This document shows, piece by piece, positions 18,905-26,510 of a stretch of DNA of 64,000 nt (position 1 is the first letter of the stretch; each line of letters begins with the position of its first letter). The notes beneath the pieces were generated by a model. That model did no database searches. It was given only the letters and a program-made list of their open reading frames with translations, and was not told the origin of the DNA. The stretch is from contig NZ_JACIJG010000003.1 in NCBI RefSeq assembly GCF_014199265.1, forward strand, positions 1 through 64,000, given 5' to 3'. The DNA is from Brucella daejeonensis (lineage in GTDB: Bacteria > Pseudomonadota > Alphaproteobacteria > Rhizobiales > Rhizobiaceae). The translations under genes were made by a program, and so were the position numbers.

Positions 18905-19650
18905 CAGCTTGAGACCTGTTGTCCCTTGGTCGGATCGGGGATCACGACGATGGCGCTGCCATCGCGGACATTGTTATAGAGATCGATCACGTCCTGATTG
19001 AGCATACGGATACAGCCGGACGAGACCGCCTTGCCGATGCTCCACGCTTCGGGCGAACCGTGAATGCGATAGAGCGTATCGCGACCGTCCTTGTGGATAT
19101 ACATGGCGCGGGCGCCGAGCGGATTTTTCAGGCCGGGCGGCATACCGCCATTGGCGATGCTATAGGGCGCAAGCGATGGCTGGCGCGCCACCATCTCGTC
19201 CGGCGGAGTCCAGCGCGGCCATTGACGCTTATAGGCGATCGTTGCGCGGCCAGCCCATGAAAAGCCGTCGCGCCCGACACCGATGCCGTAGCGCATGGCC
19301 CGGCCATTGCCGAGGACATGATAGAGATATTTGTTCGGCGTATCGACGATGACGGCGCCCTTGACCTCGTTCGTCGGATAATCGACTTCCTGCCGCCAGA
19401 ATTTGGGATTGACCTTGCGCGTATCGACAGCCGGAATCGGAAATTGTTCCTCCGGCATGGCCCGATACATGAGCGGAACCTCGCGCGCCGGCTCCGTCGG
19501 GACGGTTTTCTTGATCGGCTGCGGTGGCCGCGCGGTCGAAACACAGCCCGAAAGCACGAGACCGCCGAGGCCGATGAGAAGGCCCCGGCGGCTGAACGCG
19601 GCCTTCGCAATGTCTTGCGCAAGGTCGCCCTGGGAGTTTTTAAGCGGCAT
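18904..19650 (-). CDS. L,D-transpeptidase lipoprotein (YkuD domain)
   Basis: A 248-residue peptidoglycan or outer-membrane-protein crosslinking enzyme. Residues about 24-36 form a signal with a lipobox-like VLSGC, so it is probably a lipoprotein. The YkuD domain spans about 95-245 with IHGSPEAWSIGKAVSSGCIRM: His and catalytic Cys present, and SSGC where SHGC is usual. Alphaproteobacterial L,D-transpeptidases make 3-3 crosslinks and can attach outer-membrane proteins to peptidoglycan; which role applies here is not visible. Confidence 0.9.
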   Translation of the reverse strand: MPLKNSQGDLAQDIAKAAFSRRGLLIGLGGLVLSGCVSTARPPQPIKKTVPTEPAREVPLMYRAMPEEQFPIPAVDTRKVNPKFWRQEVDYPTNEVKGAVIVDTPNKYLYHVLGNGRAMRYGIGVGRDGFSWAGRATIAYKRQWPRWTPPDEMVARQPSLAPYSIANGGMPPGLKNPLGARAMYIHKDGRDTLYRIHGSPEAWSIGKAVSSGCIRMLNQDVIDLYNNVRDGSAIVVIPDPTKGQQVSS

Positions 19651-19740
19651 ACTGAATCTCTAGCAATGACAGATGCGCGAGACAAAGAAGGCCCAGCTTA
19701 AGTCAGCCTTAAGGCCATGCCGACGCGAGCAAAATCGTGC

Positions 19741-20094
19741 TCAGTCTCTGTGGGACAATATGTTCACAAGCCGCCCGAAGGAGTCGCGCACAAAGAAGCG
19801 GCGCACGCCCCATTCTTCATCGGCCGGGCCGTATTCGACGGGGAAACCCGCCGCGATCGTGCGTTCCAACACCGCATCCACATCATCGACCTCGATGGAA
19901 AGGTCGGGGACCGGCGTGCCCGATCCGCCTTCGCTCATGATACTGATCTGCACGCGCGCGCTGGCATCCGCCACATAGGTGACGATCCAGCCAAGGTCCA
20001 TCCCCACATCGAGGCCCAACAAGTCTCCGTAGAAACGCTTTGCGGCTGCCAGATCGGCAGCGGCTATATTGGCAACGATGCGGCGGACAGCCAT
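19741..20094 (-). CDS. VOC (glyoxalase/bleomycin-resistance-like) family protein
   Basis: A 117-residue single VOC-domain protein (babbabbb fold) with the pattern AAADLAAAKRFYGDLLGLDV and PVEYGPADEEWGVRRFFVRDSFGRLVNIL. The function is unknown; such proteins are often dimeric metal enzymes or binding proteins. The start at 20094 overlaps the stop of the DUF1737 gene (TGATG), so a longer upstream reading is rejected. Confidence 0.8.
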   Translation of the reverse strand: MAVRRIVANIAAADLAAAKRFYGDLLGLDVGMDLGWIVTYVADASARVQISIMSEGGSGTPVPDLSIEVDDVDAVLERTIAAGFPVEYGPADEEWGVRRFFVRDSFGRLVNILSHRD

Positions 20095-20300
20095 CAATAT
20101 TCGCCGAGCTTGATGTCGGGCGTATAATCCACGCCGTCGACTTCCTTCACCACCGGCTGGCCGCAATGCATGACGCCCGTGGCCGCATTGAAGGAATAGG
20201 TGGGCGAGCCGTAGAGCTGCCAGCCTTTATTCAGCGCCGCCGTGACGCGGTGGCAGAATGCGGAATCGTCCGGCCCTGTAATGAAACGGTATAACTTCAT
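20094..20300 (-). CDS. DUF1737-like small protein
   Basis: A 68-residue protein starting MKLYRFITGPDDSAFCHRVT with GWQLYGSPTYSFN, the DUF1737 pattern (LNxGWxLxGxP). Function unknown. It lies 16 bases after the CitE-like gene and overlaps the VOC gene, so the three probably form one transcript. Confidence 0.8.
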   Translation of the reverse strand: MKLYRFITGPDDSAFCHRVTAALNKGWQLYGSPTYSFNAATGVMHCGQPVVKEVDGVDYTPDIKLGEY

Positions 20301-20316
20301 GATGTCACTTCCTCTG

Positions 20317-21192
20317 TTATAACTTTACACCTGTCTTGCCGAGCAGGCGCTCGGCCATTTCGAGATGCAGCCGCTCGATCATCTGCCCGTCCAGCGAAAC
20401 GACGCCCTTTTCGGCGTTTTCCGGTCGGGCAAAGATTTCGACGATGGCGCGCGCATGGGCGACCTCCTCCTCCGTCGGAGAAAAGGCCCGGTTTGCCGCT
20501 TCGATCTGCCCCGGATGGATCAGCGTCTTGCCGTCGAAACCCATGGCCGCGCCCTGTGCGCATTCCGCTTCGAAACCGGCGCTGTCGCGAAAATCGTTGA
20601 AGACGCCGTCGAGAACCGCGATTCCACCAGCCCGCGCCGCAAGCACGATCTGCATCAACCACGGCACCAGATAGGGGCGCCCAGGCTGCGGACGCACGCC
20701 CGTCGCCCGCGCTATATCGTTAGGCCCGACCACGAAACCGGCAAGCCGCATCGCGGAACGATAGCCCAGCATGGCGATCTGGTCGGCATTGAGAATCCCA
20801 CGCGGCGTCTCGATCATGGCCCATACGCCGACCGCCGGATCGGCATCGTCACGGTCAAGCAGTCTGGCCGCATCGATAACGTCCTGCGGACGCTCCACCT
20901 TGGGCAGAAGGATTGCATCCGCGCCCGTCTTCGCCACCGCGACAACATCGTCCCTGCCCCACGGCGTCTCCGCAGCATTGACCCGCACGATGCGTTCGAA
21001 ACCGACCGCCGGATTGGCGGCGAAATGAGCGGCAAGCGCTTCCCGTGCCGATTGCTTGGCTTCCGGGGCGACGGAATCCTCCAGATCGTAGATCACGCAA
21101 TCGGCGGCGAGGATCAGGGATTTTTCGAGCGCGCGCGCATTGGCTGCGGGCACGAACAGGACGGAACGGCGCGGACGAACAACTGTTTTCAT
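20317..21192 (-). CDS. HpcH/HpaI-family CoA-ester lyase (CitE-like)
   Basis: A 291-residue TIM-barrel lyase of the CitE/malyl-CoA lyase group. The start MKTVVRPRRSVLFVPAANARALEKS, DCVIYDLEDSVAPEAK, RVNAAETPWGRDD, ILLPKVERPQD, AMIETPRGILN and GKTLIHPGQIEAAN are the family hallmarks (conserved Arg, Glu and Asp Mg-site residues). The enzyme cleaves or hydrolyses a CoA thioester such as (S)-citramalyl- or malyl-CoA; the exact substrate cannot be read off. The frame stays open upstream through a 12-bp tandem repeat, which I take as non-coding. Confidence 0.88.
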   Translation of the reverse strand: MKTVVRPRRSVLFVPAANARALEKSLILAADCVIYDLEDSVAPEAKQSAREALAAHFAANPAVGFERIVRVNAAETPWGRDDVVAVAKTGADAILLPKVERPQDVIDAARLLDRDDADPAVGVWAMIETPRGILNADQIAMLGYRSAMRLAGFVVGPNDIARATGVRPQPGRPYLVPWLMQIVLAARAGGIAVLDGVFNDFRDSAGFEAECAQGAAMGFDGKTLIHPGQIEAANRAFSPTEEEVAHARAIVEIFARPENAEKGVVSLDGQMIERLHLEMAERLLGKTGVKL

Positions 21193-21253
21193 GACCCGAT
21201 TTGTGCACCGAACCGCCCGGGCACGCAAGGCCGGGCAGACGCTCCGGCGCGAT

Positions 21254-21320
21254 CTTGTATTCTGGCTTGTATGCTGGCCTGTAGGCTGGCTTGTATGCTG
21301 GCTTGTATGCTGGCTCATAT
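21254..21320. repeat. 12-bp tandem repeat (VNTR-like), five units and a partial one
   Basis: Units of CTTGTATGCTGG with small changes start at 21254, 21266, 21278, 21290 and 21302, with a decayed sixth at 21314. It lies about 60-130 bases upstream of the CitE-like gene, in its probable promoter/leader. Confidence 0.85.
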
Positions 21321-21539
21321 ACGGGGTCCGGCTTCGCTTCCAGGGCGCCTCCGGGTGCGGGACTTGAAATCCGCACCGTGCCTGCCTATTTTCCACCCTT
21401 CGGTCGAATGCACCCGCCGCCCGCAGCCGCAAGGCCACGGTAAAGCATTCTGAATCTTCGTTTTTGTTCCGGTGACGGCAGAAACGGCAATGCGGGCGCC
21501 CGTTCACGAAAACGCCGCTCACAATCAGGAGCGAAAACA

Positions 21540-22001
21540 ATGACCGCAGCTATCATCGCTGGGAACAATAATGCTGACTTCAAGCATCGGGCCCGCCGCC
21601 TGCGCCAGGCCCTGAGCGAGGAAGGCATCCAGATCAGCCATGGCAAGGCGCTCGACCTCGTCGCCCGCCAGTCCGGTACGCGCGACTGGAACACGCTTGC
21701 CGCCGCCGAAGGCAGAACCGAAGCCTCACCGCAGGACGACACTGCGCCCTATCGCGTCGGCCAGCGCATTTCCGGCCTGTTTCACACCACGCCGTTCGAT
21801 GCGCGCATCATCGCCGTGGAAGAAACGATCAAGCCCGACCTGTGGCGTATCACGCTTCAGTTCGATCCCGCCATCGACGTGGCGGTTTCGCCGAACCTTT
21901 CGATGCTGCGCAGGCGCTTTACCGCTGTCGTCGGCGACGACGGCAAATCCCGCCGCCTGACCGGCAGCGAGGCAGGCGGCATCGCACTGAAGGTTGCATA
22001 A
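21540..22001 (+). CDS. Uncharacterised protein with glyoxalase-associated N-terminal motif
   Basis: A 153-residue protein. The N-terminal part ISHGKALDLVARQSGTRDWN resembles a motif seen at the N-terminus of several rhizobial glyoxalase-superfamily and plasmid-borne proteins. The rest (GQRISGLFHTTPFDARIIAVEE, ITLQFDPAIDVAVSP) looks like a small beta domain. No signal peptide or membrane segment. The ATG follows GGAGCGAAAACA. Function unknown. Confidence 0.7.
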   Translation: MTAAIIAGNNNADFKHRARRLRQALSEEGIQISHGKALDLVARQSGTRDWNTLAAAEGRTEASPQDDTAPYRVGQRISGLFHTTPFDARIIAVEETIKPDLWRITLQFDPAIDVAVSPNLSMLRRRFTAVVGDDGKSRRLTGSEAGGIALKVA

Positions 22002-22159
22002 TTGCGCAAAGCGCATCGGACACGCATGATCCGTGAAGCTTGACGCAGCTTTCCGACAGGATTATGCGCATTACCTGACAGGCGAACTGTCCGGTCGGCC
22101 TCAAAACCGCCCGGATGGTCCGTCATGAAGGTCGGGAGTTCGACCTATTGGGCAGTTTA

Positions 22160-22301
22160 GAGCCTGTTCCAAAAGTCGCCCTGTGTGGCTGCAAATGGCA
22201 ATTTTCTGCGTTCCGGTGCTCATGTACGTTAAGTACATTGCGCTCCGGTACTCGAAAATCACCATTTTCGCACACACACGCTGCTTTTTGATTCAGGCTC
22301 T
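22160..22301. repeat. 142-bp palindromic repeat upstream of leuD
   Basis: It begins GAGCCTGTTCCAAAAGTCGCC and ends TTTTTGATTCAGGCTC, with inner arms ATGGCAATTTTCTGCG... and ...CGAAAATCACCATTTTCG and a central GTGCTCATGTACGTTAAGTA. It is nearly identical to 50837-50976. It ends 82 bases before leuD, so the leuD transcript or promoter borders it. Confidence 0.85.
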
Positions 22302-22383
22302 TAGGCCTCAAACGTTGACTCTCGGTCAAGCTGATGTAAACCAGTTTGCAAAATTGCAAAATGCCAACCGACAGGTTCAGGAC

Positions 22384-22989
22384 ATGGATAAGTTCACCAA
22401 GCTCACGGGCGTCGCCGCCCCCCTGCCGATCGTCAATATCGATACGGATATGATCATCCCGAAGGATTATCTGAAGACGATCAAGCGCACGGGTCTGAGC
22501 AAGGGCCTTTTCGCCGAAATGCGCTTCAACGAAGACGGCACGGAGAACCCGGATTTCGTCCTGAACAAGCCCGGCTATCGCAACGCGCAGATTCTGGTCG
22601 CGGGCGACAATTTCGGCTGCGGCTCCTCGCGCGAACATGCACCATGGGCCCTGCTCGATTTTGGTATTCGCTGCGTGATTTCGACCTCTTTCGCCGACAT
22701 CTTCTACAATAACTGCTTCAAGAACGGCATCCTGCCGATCAAGGTCAGCCAGGAAGATCTCGACAAGCTGATGGACGACGCTTCGCGCGGCGCCAATGCG
22801 ACCCTGACCGTCGATCTCGAAACCAGGGAAATCCATGGTCCCGATGGCGGCACGATCGCCTTCGATCTGGACGATTTCAAGCGTCACTGCCTCCTGAACG
22901 GCCTTGATGACATCGGCCTGACCATGGAAAAAGCCGGCAGCATCGACACTTTTGAGGCAAAACGCGCCGAACTGCGCCCCTGGGCATGA
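22384..22989 (+). CDS. leuD: 3-isopropylmalate dehydratase small subunit LeuD
   Basis: A 201-residue subunit that with LeuC isomerises 2- to 3-isopropylmalate in leucine synthesis. [20 protein letters not shown] and [16 protein letters not shown] are the standard N-terminus, and [17 protein letters not shown] is the swivel-domain active-site stretch. The frame is open upstream through the repeat, but the ATG at 22384 matches the family start. TTGACT at 22315 is a possible -35. LeuC is not in the window. Confidence 0.95.
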   Translation: MDKFTKLTGVAAPLPIVNIDTDMIIPKDYLKTIKRTGLSKGLFAEMRFNEDGTENPDFVLNKPGYRNAQILVAGDNFGCGSSREHAPWALLDFGIRCVISTSFADIFYNNCFKNGILPIKVSQEDLDKLMDDASRGANATLTVDLETREIHGPDGGTIAFDLDDFKRHCLLNGLDDIGLTMEKAGSIDTFEAKRAELRPWA

Positions 22990-23025
22990 TATTGCCCGGT
23001 GCGGCCAACGCGCATAACGCACATG

Positions 23026-23084
23026 GAGCGCGGTTCGTTTCGATTGAATCAGGACGAGCCGCGCTCTATCTATTTGTTTTGAAC
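23026..23084. repeat. Rhizobiales-type GAGCG/CGCTC palindrome
   Basis: Arms GAGCGCGGTTCG (23026-23037) and CGAGCCGCGCTC (23055-23066) are followed by TATCTATTTGTTTT. The same layout and tail occur at 48829-48931 and, decayed, at about 24696-24776. Confidence 0.65.
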
Positions 23085-23166
23085 CGCGCATCCCGCCCGC
23101 GAACTGCGGGCTGCGCTCACAAGAGCCCGGTGGCCTGAACAATTGAATAGGACACGATTGGCTCAC

Positions 23167-23589
23167 ATGGCCAAAGAAGATCAAAGCGGCGAATGGGCGA
23201 GACGTTTCTCGCCCTCGCTGGACGAAATAGAATCCATCGCGATCGAAGCTCTGGCGCATATGCCCGAGGATTTTCGTACGCTCTGCGGCGACCTCATCAT
23301 CCAGATCGCCGATTTCCCGGACGAGCAGGTCATCGAGGATATGGGGCTGGACACGCCGTTCGACCTGCTCGGTCTGTTCGAGGGGCGCGGCATCGGCGAG
23401 CGCTTCACGCTACAAACCGGTGAAGGCCCCAACCGCATCACGCTCTATCGCCGCGCCGTTCTCGACTATTGGGCCGAGAACGAGGAAACGCTGGGCGACA
23501 TTATCGCCCATGTCCTCATTCACGAAATCGGCCACCACTTCGGCCTCTCCGACGAGGATATGGAGAATATCGAAGCGCAGGTCGAATAA
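23167..23589 (+). CDS. Zincin-like metallopeptidase family protein
   Basis: A 140-residue soluble protein with HEIGHHFGLSDEDM near the C-terminus, the PF06262 minimal-zincin signature, and the usual FPDEQVIEDMGLDTPFDLLGLF and ITLYRRAVLDYWAENEETL. Proteolytic activity has rarely been shown for this family. The ATG at 23167 fits the family better than a TTG 8 codons upstream. A GC-rich hairpin follows. Confidence 0.85.
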   Translation: MAKEDQSGEWARRFSPSLDEIESIAIEALAHMPEDFRTLCGDLIIQIADFPDEQVIEDMGLDTPFDLLGLFEGRGIGERFTLQTGEGPNRITLYRRAVLDYWAENEETLGDIIAHVLIHEIGHHFGLSDEDMENIEAQVE

Positions 23590-23611
23590 CCGAAAACCGC
23601 GATGAAATGCG

Positions 23612-23635
23612 AAGGGCGTCCCAAGAGACGCCCTT
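23612..23635. terminator. Terminator after zincin gene
   Basis: Arms AAGGGCGTC / GACGCCCTT around CCAAGA; only a weak T-run, so efficiency is uncertain. Confidence 0.6.
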
Positions 23636-23664
23636 GACTGATTCAGATTCTTGGCGAGCGAATA

Positions 23665-24087
23665 TCAGGCCACACTCAGGCGAACGTCGATATTACCGCG
23701 TGTCGCGTGCGAATATGGGCAGACGATGTGCGCCGCCTTAACCAGTTCCCCGGCCTTCGCCTTGTCCACGCCCGGAAGGGCGATCTCCAGCGCGACATCG
23801 AGACCGAAGCCGCCGCCGTCCTCACGTGGGCCGATGCCGACCGTTGCGGTAACCGTGCTGTCTGCGGAGACGGTCACTTTCTCCCTGGCTGCGACGAATT
23901 TCAGCGCACCGAGGAAACAGGCTGCATAGCCGGAAGCGAAGAGCTGTTCGGGATTGGTGCCCTCGCCGCCCTGACCGCCAAGTTCCCTGGGCGTATCCAG
24001 AACAACGCTGAGGCGTCCATCGGCGGTCTTCGCGCTGCCGGTCCGTCCGCCGGTTGCAGTCGACTGGGTCGTATAGAGAATAGGCAT
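23665..24087 (-). CDS. ohr: Organic hydroperoxide resistance protein Ohr
   Basis: A 140-residue OsmC-superfamily thiol peroxidase that reduces organic and lipid hydroperoxides. The two redox cysteines lie in GYAACFLGALK and VCPYSHATRGN, and the N-terminus MPILYTTQSTATGGR is typical. AAGGAG precedes the ATG. It is divergent from ohrR, with a shared regulatory region of about 150 bases. Confidence 0.95.
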   Translation of the reverse strand: MPILYTTQSTATGGRTGSAKTADGRLSVVLDTPRELGGQGGEGTNPEQLFASGYAACFLGALKFVAAREKVTVSADSTVTATVGIGPREDGGGFGLDVALEIALPGVDKAKAGELVKAAHIVCPYSHATRGNIDVRLSVA

Positions 24088-24144
24088 TTCGATTTCTCCT
24101 TGATCGGGCTTAACTTCACGCACAAGGTGGCATCTATTTGCATT

Positions 24145-24205
24145 GCGCACAATTTAATTCTGTAAAATTTATTATCACAATTATGTGACACGCAATCCAA
24201 TTGCA
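24145..24205. promoter_or_regulatory. Candidate OhrR-controlled divergent promoter region
   Basis: AT-rich imperfect dyads such as GCACAATTTAATTCTG (from about 24147) and GCAATCCAATTGC (24192-24204) lie between ohr and ohrR. They resemble the ACAATT/AATTGT pattern known for OhrR boxes. Placement is inference from pattern and context. Confidence 0.45.
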
Positions 24206-24237
24206 TTTGATGTATATATCTGCCACGGAGAACACAG

Positions 24238-24693
24238 ATGAAGCGCGACGATCAAAAATCCGCCCTCGGGCTTTCGAACATGGTCTGCTTTGCGATCTAC
24301 TCGACCGCAAATGCGTTGACGCGCGCTTACCAGCCGATCCTCGCCGGGCTGGACCTGACCTATCCGCAGTTTCTGGTGATGATCGTGCTGTGGGAAGAAG
24401 ACGACAGGACCGTTTCGGAGATCGGTGCGAAGCTCAATCTCGATTCCGGTACGCTGACACCGCTTTTGAAACGTCTGGAAGCAGCGGGGCGCATCATGCG
24501 CCGACGCGATCCGCAGGACGAGCGTCAGGTTCGCATCACCCTGACCGCAGAGGGCCGCGAATTGCGCAAAGCCGCGGAAACCGTTCCCGAGCAGGTTTTC
24601 TGTGCGTTGGGCCAGCCGATCGATGAGCTGAAAGATCTGCGTGCGCGATTGCTCGACATACGCGGCAATCTCGCCGACAGCCTCCCTCGCTAG
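24238..24693 (+). CDS. ohrR: Organic-peroxide-sensing MarR-family repressor OhrR
   Basis: A 151-residue winged-helix regulator. The reactive cysteine is in [16 protein letters not shown] near residue 19, followed by [44 protein letters not shown] and the wing [15 protein letters not shown], all OhrR hallmarks. Oxidation of the Cys by organic hydroperoxide releases repression of the divergent ohr gene. A second cysteine (VFCALG) sits near residue 121. Confidence 0.93.
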   Translation: MKRDDQKSALGLSNMVCFAIYSTANALTRAYQPILAGLDLTYPQFLVMIVLWEEDDRTVSEIGAKLNLDSGTLTPLLKRLEAAGRIMRRRDPQDERQVRITLTAEGRELRKAAETVPEQVFCALGQPIDELKDLRARLLDIRGNLADSLPR

Positions 24694-24770
24694 AGCGGGA
24701 TGATTTTAGAGAGCGTCCCGAAAAGTGTGAAACGGTTTTCGGATAAGATGCGCGTAAAAACAAAAGAATA

Positions 24771-24792
24771 GAGCGCCGACAAAGCGGCGCTC
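24771..24792 (-). terminator. Terminator of the micro-gene pair
   Basis: Arms GAGCGCCG / CGGCGCTC around ACAAAG; on the minus strand the stem is followed by TATTCTTTTGTTTTTACG. Confidence 0.65.
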
Positions 24793-24817
24793 AGACTTCT
24801 GATAAGGCAAAGCCGGA

Positions 24818-24922
24818 TCAGCGAAAGTGGTTATTATAATGCTTGTCGTACCAGAGCCAGCCGAGACCGGCTGCGGCTATGATCAGCGGGAAAATATACC
24901 AGAAGAAGATCTCGGAAGTCAT
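24818..24922 (-). CDS. 34-residue membrane micro-protein, overlapping upstream small gene
   Basis: The reading MTSEIFFWYIFPLIIAAAGL ends WLWYDKHYNNHFR: one hydrophobic helix of about 19 residues, aromatic at both ends, then a short basic tail. AGGGAG lies 10 bases before the ATG, which overlaps the stop of the 71-residue gene as ATGA, so translation is probably coupled. A terminator follows at once. The function is unknown; size and topology recall small accessory subunits of membrane complexes, but no family is recognised. Confidence 0.6.
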   Translation of the reverse strand: MTSEIFFWYIFPLIIAAAGLGWLWYDKHYNNHFR

Positions 24923-25134
24923 CGCTTCAATCTCCCTAACACTCGTCTTGCCATAAAATGTAGTACTATCGCAGGCAAAATCCAAGCTGCGAGGACGAGA
25001 AAAGACACGAACAAGCCGCTGCCCGGCGTAAAATTAAAGGTCTTGCCCAAAACGCCGACGGCCAGGAACGCCGTGGACAGGCGATCGAGATTGTTGGCCA
25101 ACAACTTTGTTCGCTCGTTATGGATCAAACTCAT
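24919..25134 (-). CDS. 71-residue small membrane protein
   Basis: Starts MSLIHNERTKLLANNLDRLS with two hydrophobic segments (about 21-36 and 41-60) and a basic end RRVLGRLKR. It overlaps the 34-residue gene by ATGA. Upstream are the terminator of asd and a GGGGAGGGGC ribosome-binding stretch. No family recognised. Confidence 0.65.
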   Translation of the reverse strand: MSLIHNERTKLLANNLDRLSTAFLAVGVLGKTFNFTPGSGLFVSFLVLAAWILPAIVLHFMARRVLGRLKR

Positions 25135-25196
25135 CTGTGCCCCTCCCCATCACTTCTTATCCGAAGGCTTGATAAGCCCCGCCTGCATCGGAAGAA

Positions 25197-25222
25197 AAAA
25201 GCGCCGGCAAAGCGGCGCTTTT
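25197..25222 (-). terminator. Rho-independent terminator of asd
   Basis: Arms AAAAGCGCCG / CGGCGCTTTT around GCAAAG; the minus strand continues TTTTTTCTTCC. Confidence 0.85.
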
Positions 25223-25243
25223 CATGTCAAACTGCAACTTCGA

Positions 25244-26278
25244 TCAGGCGGCGAGCGCCTTGGGCTTGATCAGGCCGCGAGCAACGAGAAGCTCGGCGAT
25301 CTGGATCGTGTTGAGTGCGGCACCCTTGCGCAGATTGTCGGAAACGACCCACAGGGCCAGACCGTTTTCAACCGTAATATCCTCACGGATACGGCTGATA
25401 TAGGTCGCATCTTCGCCAGCGGATTCATAAGGCGTGATGTAGCCGCCGTTTTCGTGCTTGTCGACAACCTGGCAGCCCGGCGCTTCGCGCAAAATCTCGC
25501 GTGCTTCTTCCGCCGTGATCGGCTTATCGAACTCGATATTGACCGCTTCGGAATGGCCGATGAAGACCGGAACGCGGACAGCGGTCGCCGTCAGCTTGAT
25601 CTTGGGATCGAGCATCTTCTTGGTTTCGGCCACCATCTTCCATTCTTCCTTGGTGTAGCCGTCTTCCATGAAGGTATCGATATGCGGGATAACGTTGAAG
25701 GCGATACGCTTGGTGAACTTCTTCACCGAGACCGGATCGGCCACGAAAACAGCGCGCGACTGCTCGAAAAGCTCGTCCATGCCTTCCTTGCCCGCGCCCG
25801 AAACCGACTGATAGGTCGAAACGACGACGCGCTTGATTTTCGCCGCGTCATGCAGCGGCTTCAGCGCCACGACGAGCTGCGCGGTCGAGCAATTCGGATT
25901 GGCGATGATGTTCTTCTTGCGAAAACCTTCGACCGCGTCGGGGTTCACTTCCGGCACGATCAGCGGCACTTCGGCGTCGTAGCGCCAGGCCGACGAATTG
26001 TCGATGACGACGCAGCCCTGCTTGCCGATCTTCGGCGACCATTCCTGCGACACCGAACCGCCAGCCGACATCAGGCAGATGTCCGTGTCGGAAAAATCAT
26101 AGGTATCGAGCGCCTTGACCTTCAGCGTCTTGTCGCCATAGGACACTTCCGTGCCCTGGCTGCGGCGCGAAGCAAGCGCCACGACCTCATCGGCGGGGAA
26201 ACCGCGCTCTTCGAGAATATTGAGCATTTCACGCCCGACATTTCCGGTAGCGCCGACAACTGCAACCTTGAAACCCAT
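25244..26278 (-). CDS. asd: Aspartate-semialdehyde dehydrogenase
   Basis: A 344-residue NADPH enzyme that reduces aspartyl phosphate to aspartate semialdehyde, the branch point to lysine/diaminopimelate, threonine, isoleucine and methionine. VAVVGATGNVGREM is the nucleotide site, NPNCSTAQ holds the catalytic cysteine (about 133), and STYQSVSGAGKEGM and VPVFIGHSEAVNIEF follow. AGGAGACGAATA precedes the ATG. A longer frame upstream is only the structured leader. It is preceded by a 41-codon Thr/Lys/Ile-rich leader peptide. Confidence 0.97.
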   Translation of the reverse strand: MGFKVAVVGATGNVGREMLNILEERGFPADEVVALASRRSQGTEVSYGDKTLKVKALDTYDFSDTDICLMSAGGSVSQEWSPKIGKQGCVVIDNSSAWRYDAEVPLIVPEVNPDAVEGFRKKNIIANPNCSTAQLVVALKPLHDAAKIKRVVVSTYQSVSGAGKEGMDELFEQSRAVFVADPVSVKKFTKRIAFNVIPHIDTFMEDGYTKEEWKMVAETKKMLDPKIKLTATAVRVPVFIGHSEAVNIEFDKPITAEEAREILREAPGCQVVDKHENGGYITPYESAGEDATYISRIREDITVENGLALWVVSDNLRKGAALNTIQIAELLVARGLIKPKALAA

Positions 26279-26384
26279 TATTCGTCTCCTGTCCCTCTCC
26301 GCTTCCAGATCCGGAACCCCGCAGGCCACGCGGGTCTTCCGTCCCCGGGCCAGACCCGGGGAGAGGGCGAGCAGGCCAAGGGAA
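26279..26384 (-). promoter_or_regulatory. Structured asd leader RNA (candidate attenuator)
   Basis: On the minus strand, between the leader-peptide stop and the asd start, CCCCGGG-TCTGG-CCCGGGG forms a stable hairpin. It competes with GGGTCT pairing AGACCC further down. A separate CCCTCTCC can pair with GGAGAGGG directly beside the asd Shine-Dalgarno AGGAG. No T-run is present, so control would act on translation or through Rho rather than by an intrinsic terminator. Pairings were read by eye. Confidence 0.5.
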
Positions 26385-26510
26385 TCAGACCGTTTTCGTG
26401 GTCGTTTTAGTAATGGCCGTGATTTTTTTGATAATCGAAGGCATACGTATCGCCCCGGCAAGAATGCCGGCAGTTCCAAGCGAAACTGACGCTACGTTGA
26501 CGCGATCCAC
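26385..26510 (-). CDS. Thr/Lys/Ile-rich leader peptide upstream of asd
   Basis: A 41-codon frame starts at GTG (26510) with AAGGAG 8 bases upstream, an excellent ribosome-binding site. It ends KKITAITKTTTKTV then TGA, 106 bases before asd. The last 16 residues hold six Thr, four Lys and four Ile: products of the pathway asd feeds, clustered just before the stop as in thrL-type attenuator peptides. An internal ATG (26444) would give a 19-residue peptide with the same tail. The control role is inference; what is seen is the composition, the ribosome-binding site and the position. Confidence 0.6.
   Translation of the reverse strand: MDRVNVASVSLGTAGILAGAIRMPSIIKKITAITKTTTKTV

Noticed and set aside
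20317-21540. Extended 407-codon reading of the CitE-like gene
   Set aside because: The extra 116 codons run through the 12-bp tandem repeat and have low-complexity text (SQHTSQHTSQPT); the family start is the ATG at 21192.
22183-22383. N-terminal extension of leuD
   Set aside because: This part is encoded by the 140-bp intergenic repeat; LeuD starts at MDKFTKLTG.
26279-26479. 67-codon extension of asd
   Set aside because: The frame crosses the structured leader, and the normal Asd start MGFKVAVVGATG has a good ribosome-binding site.
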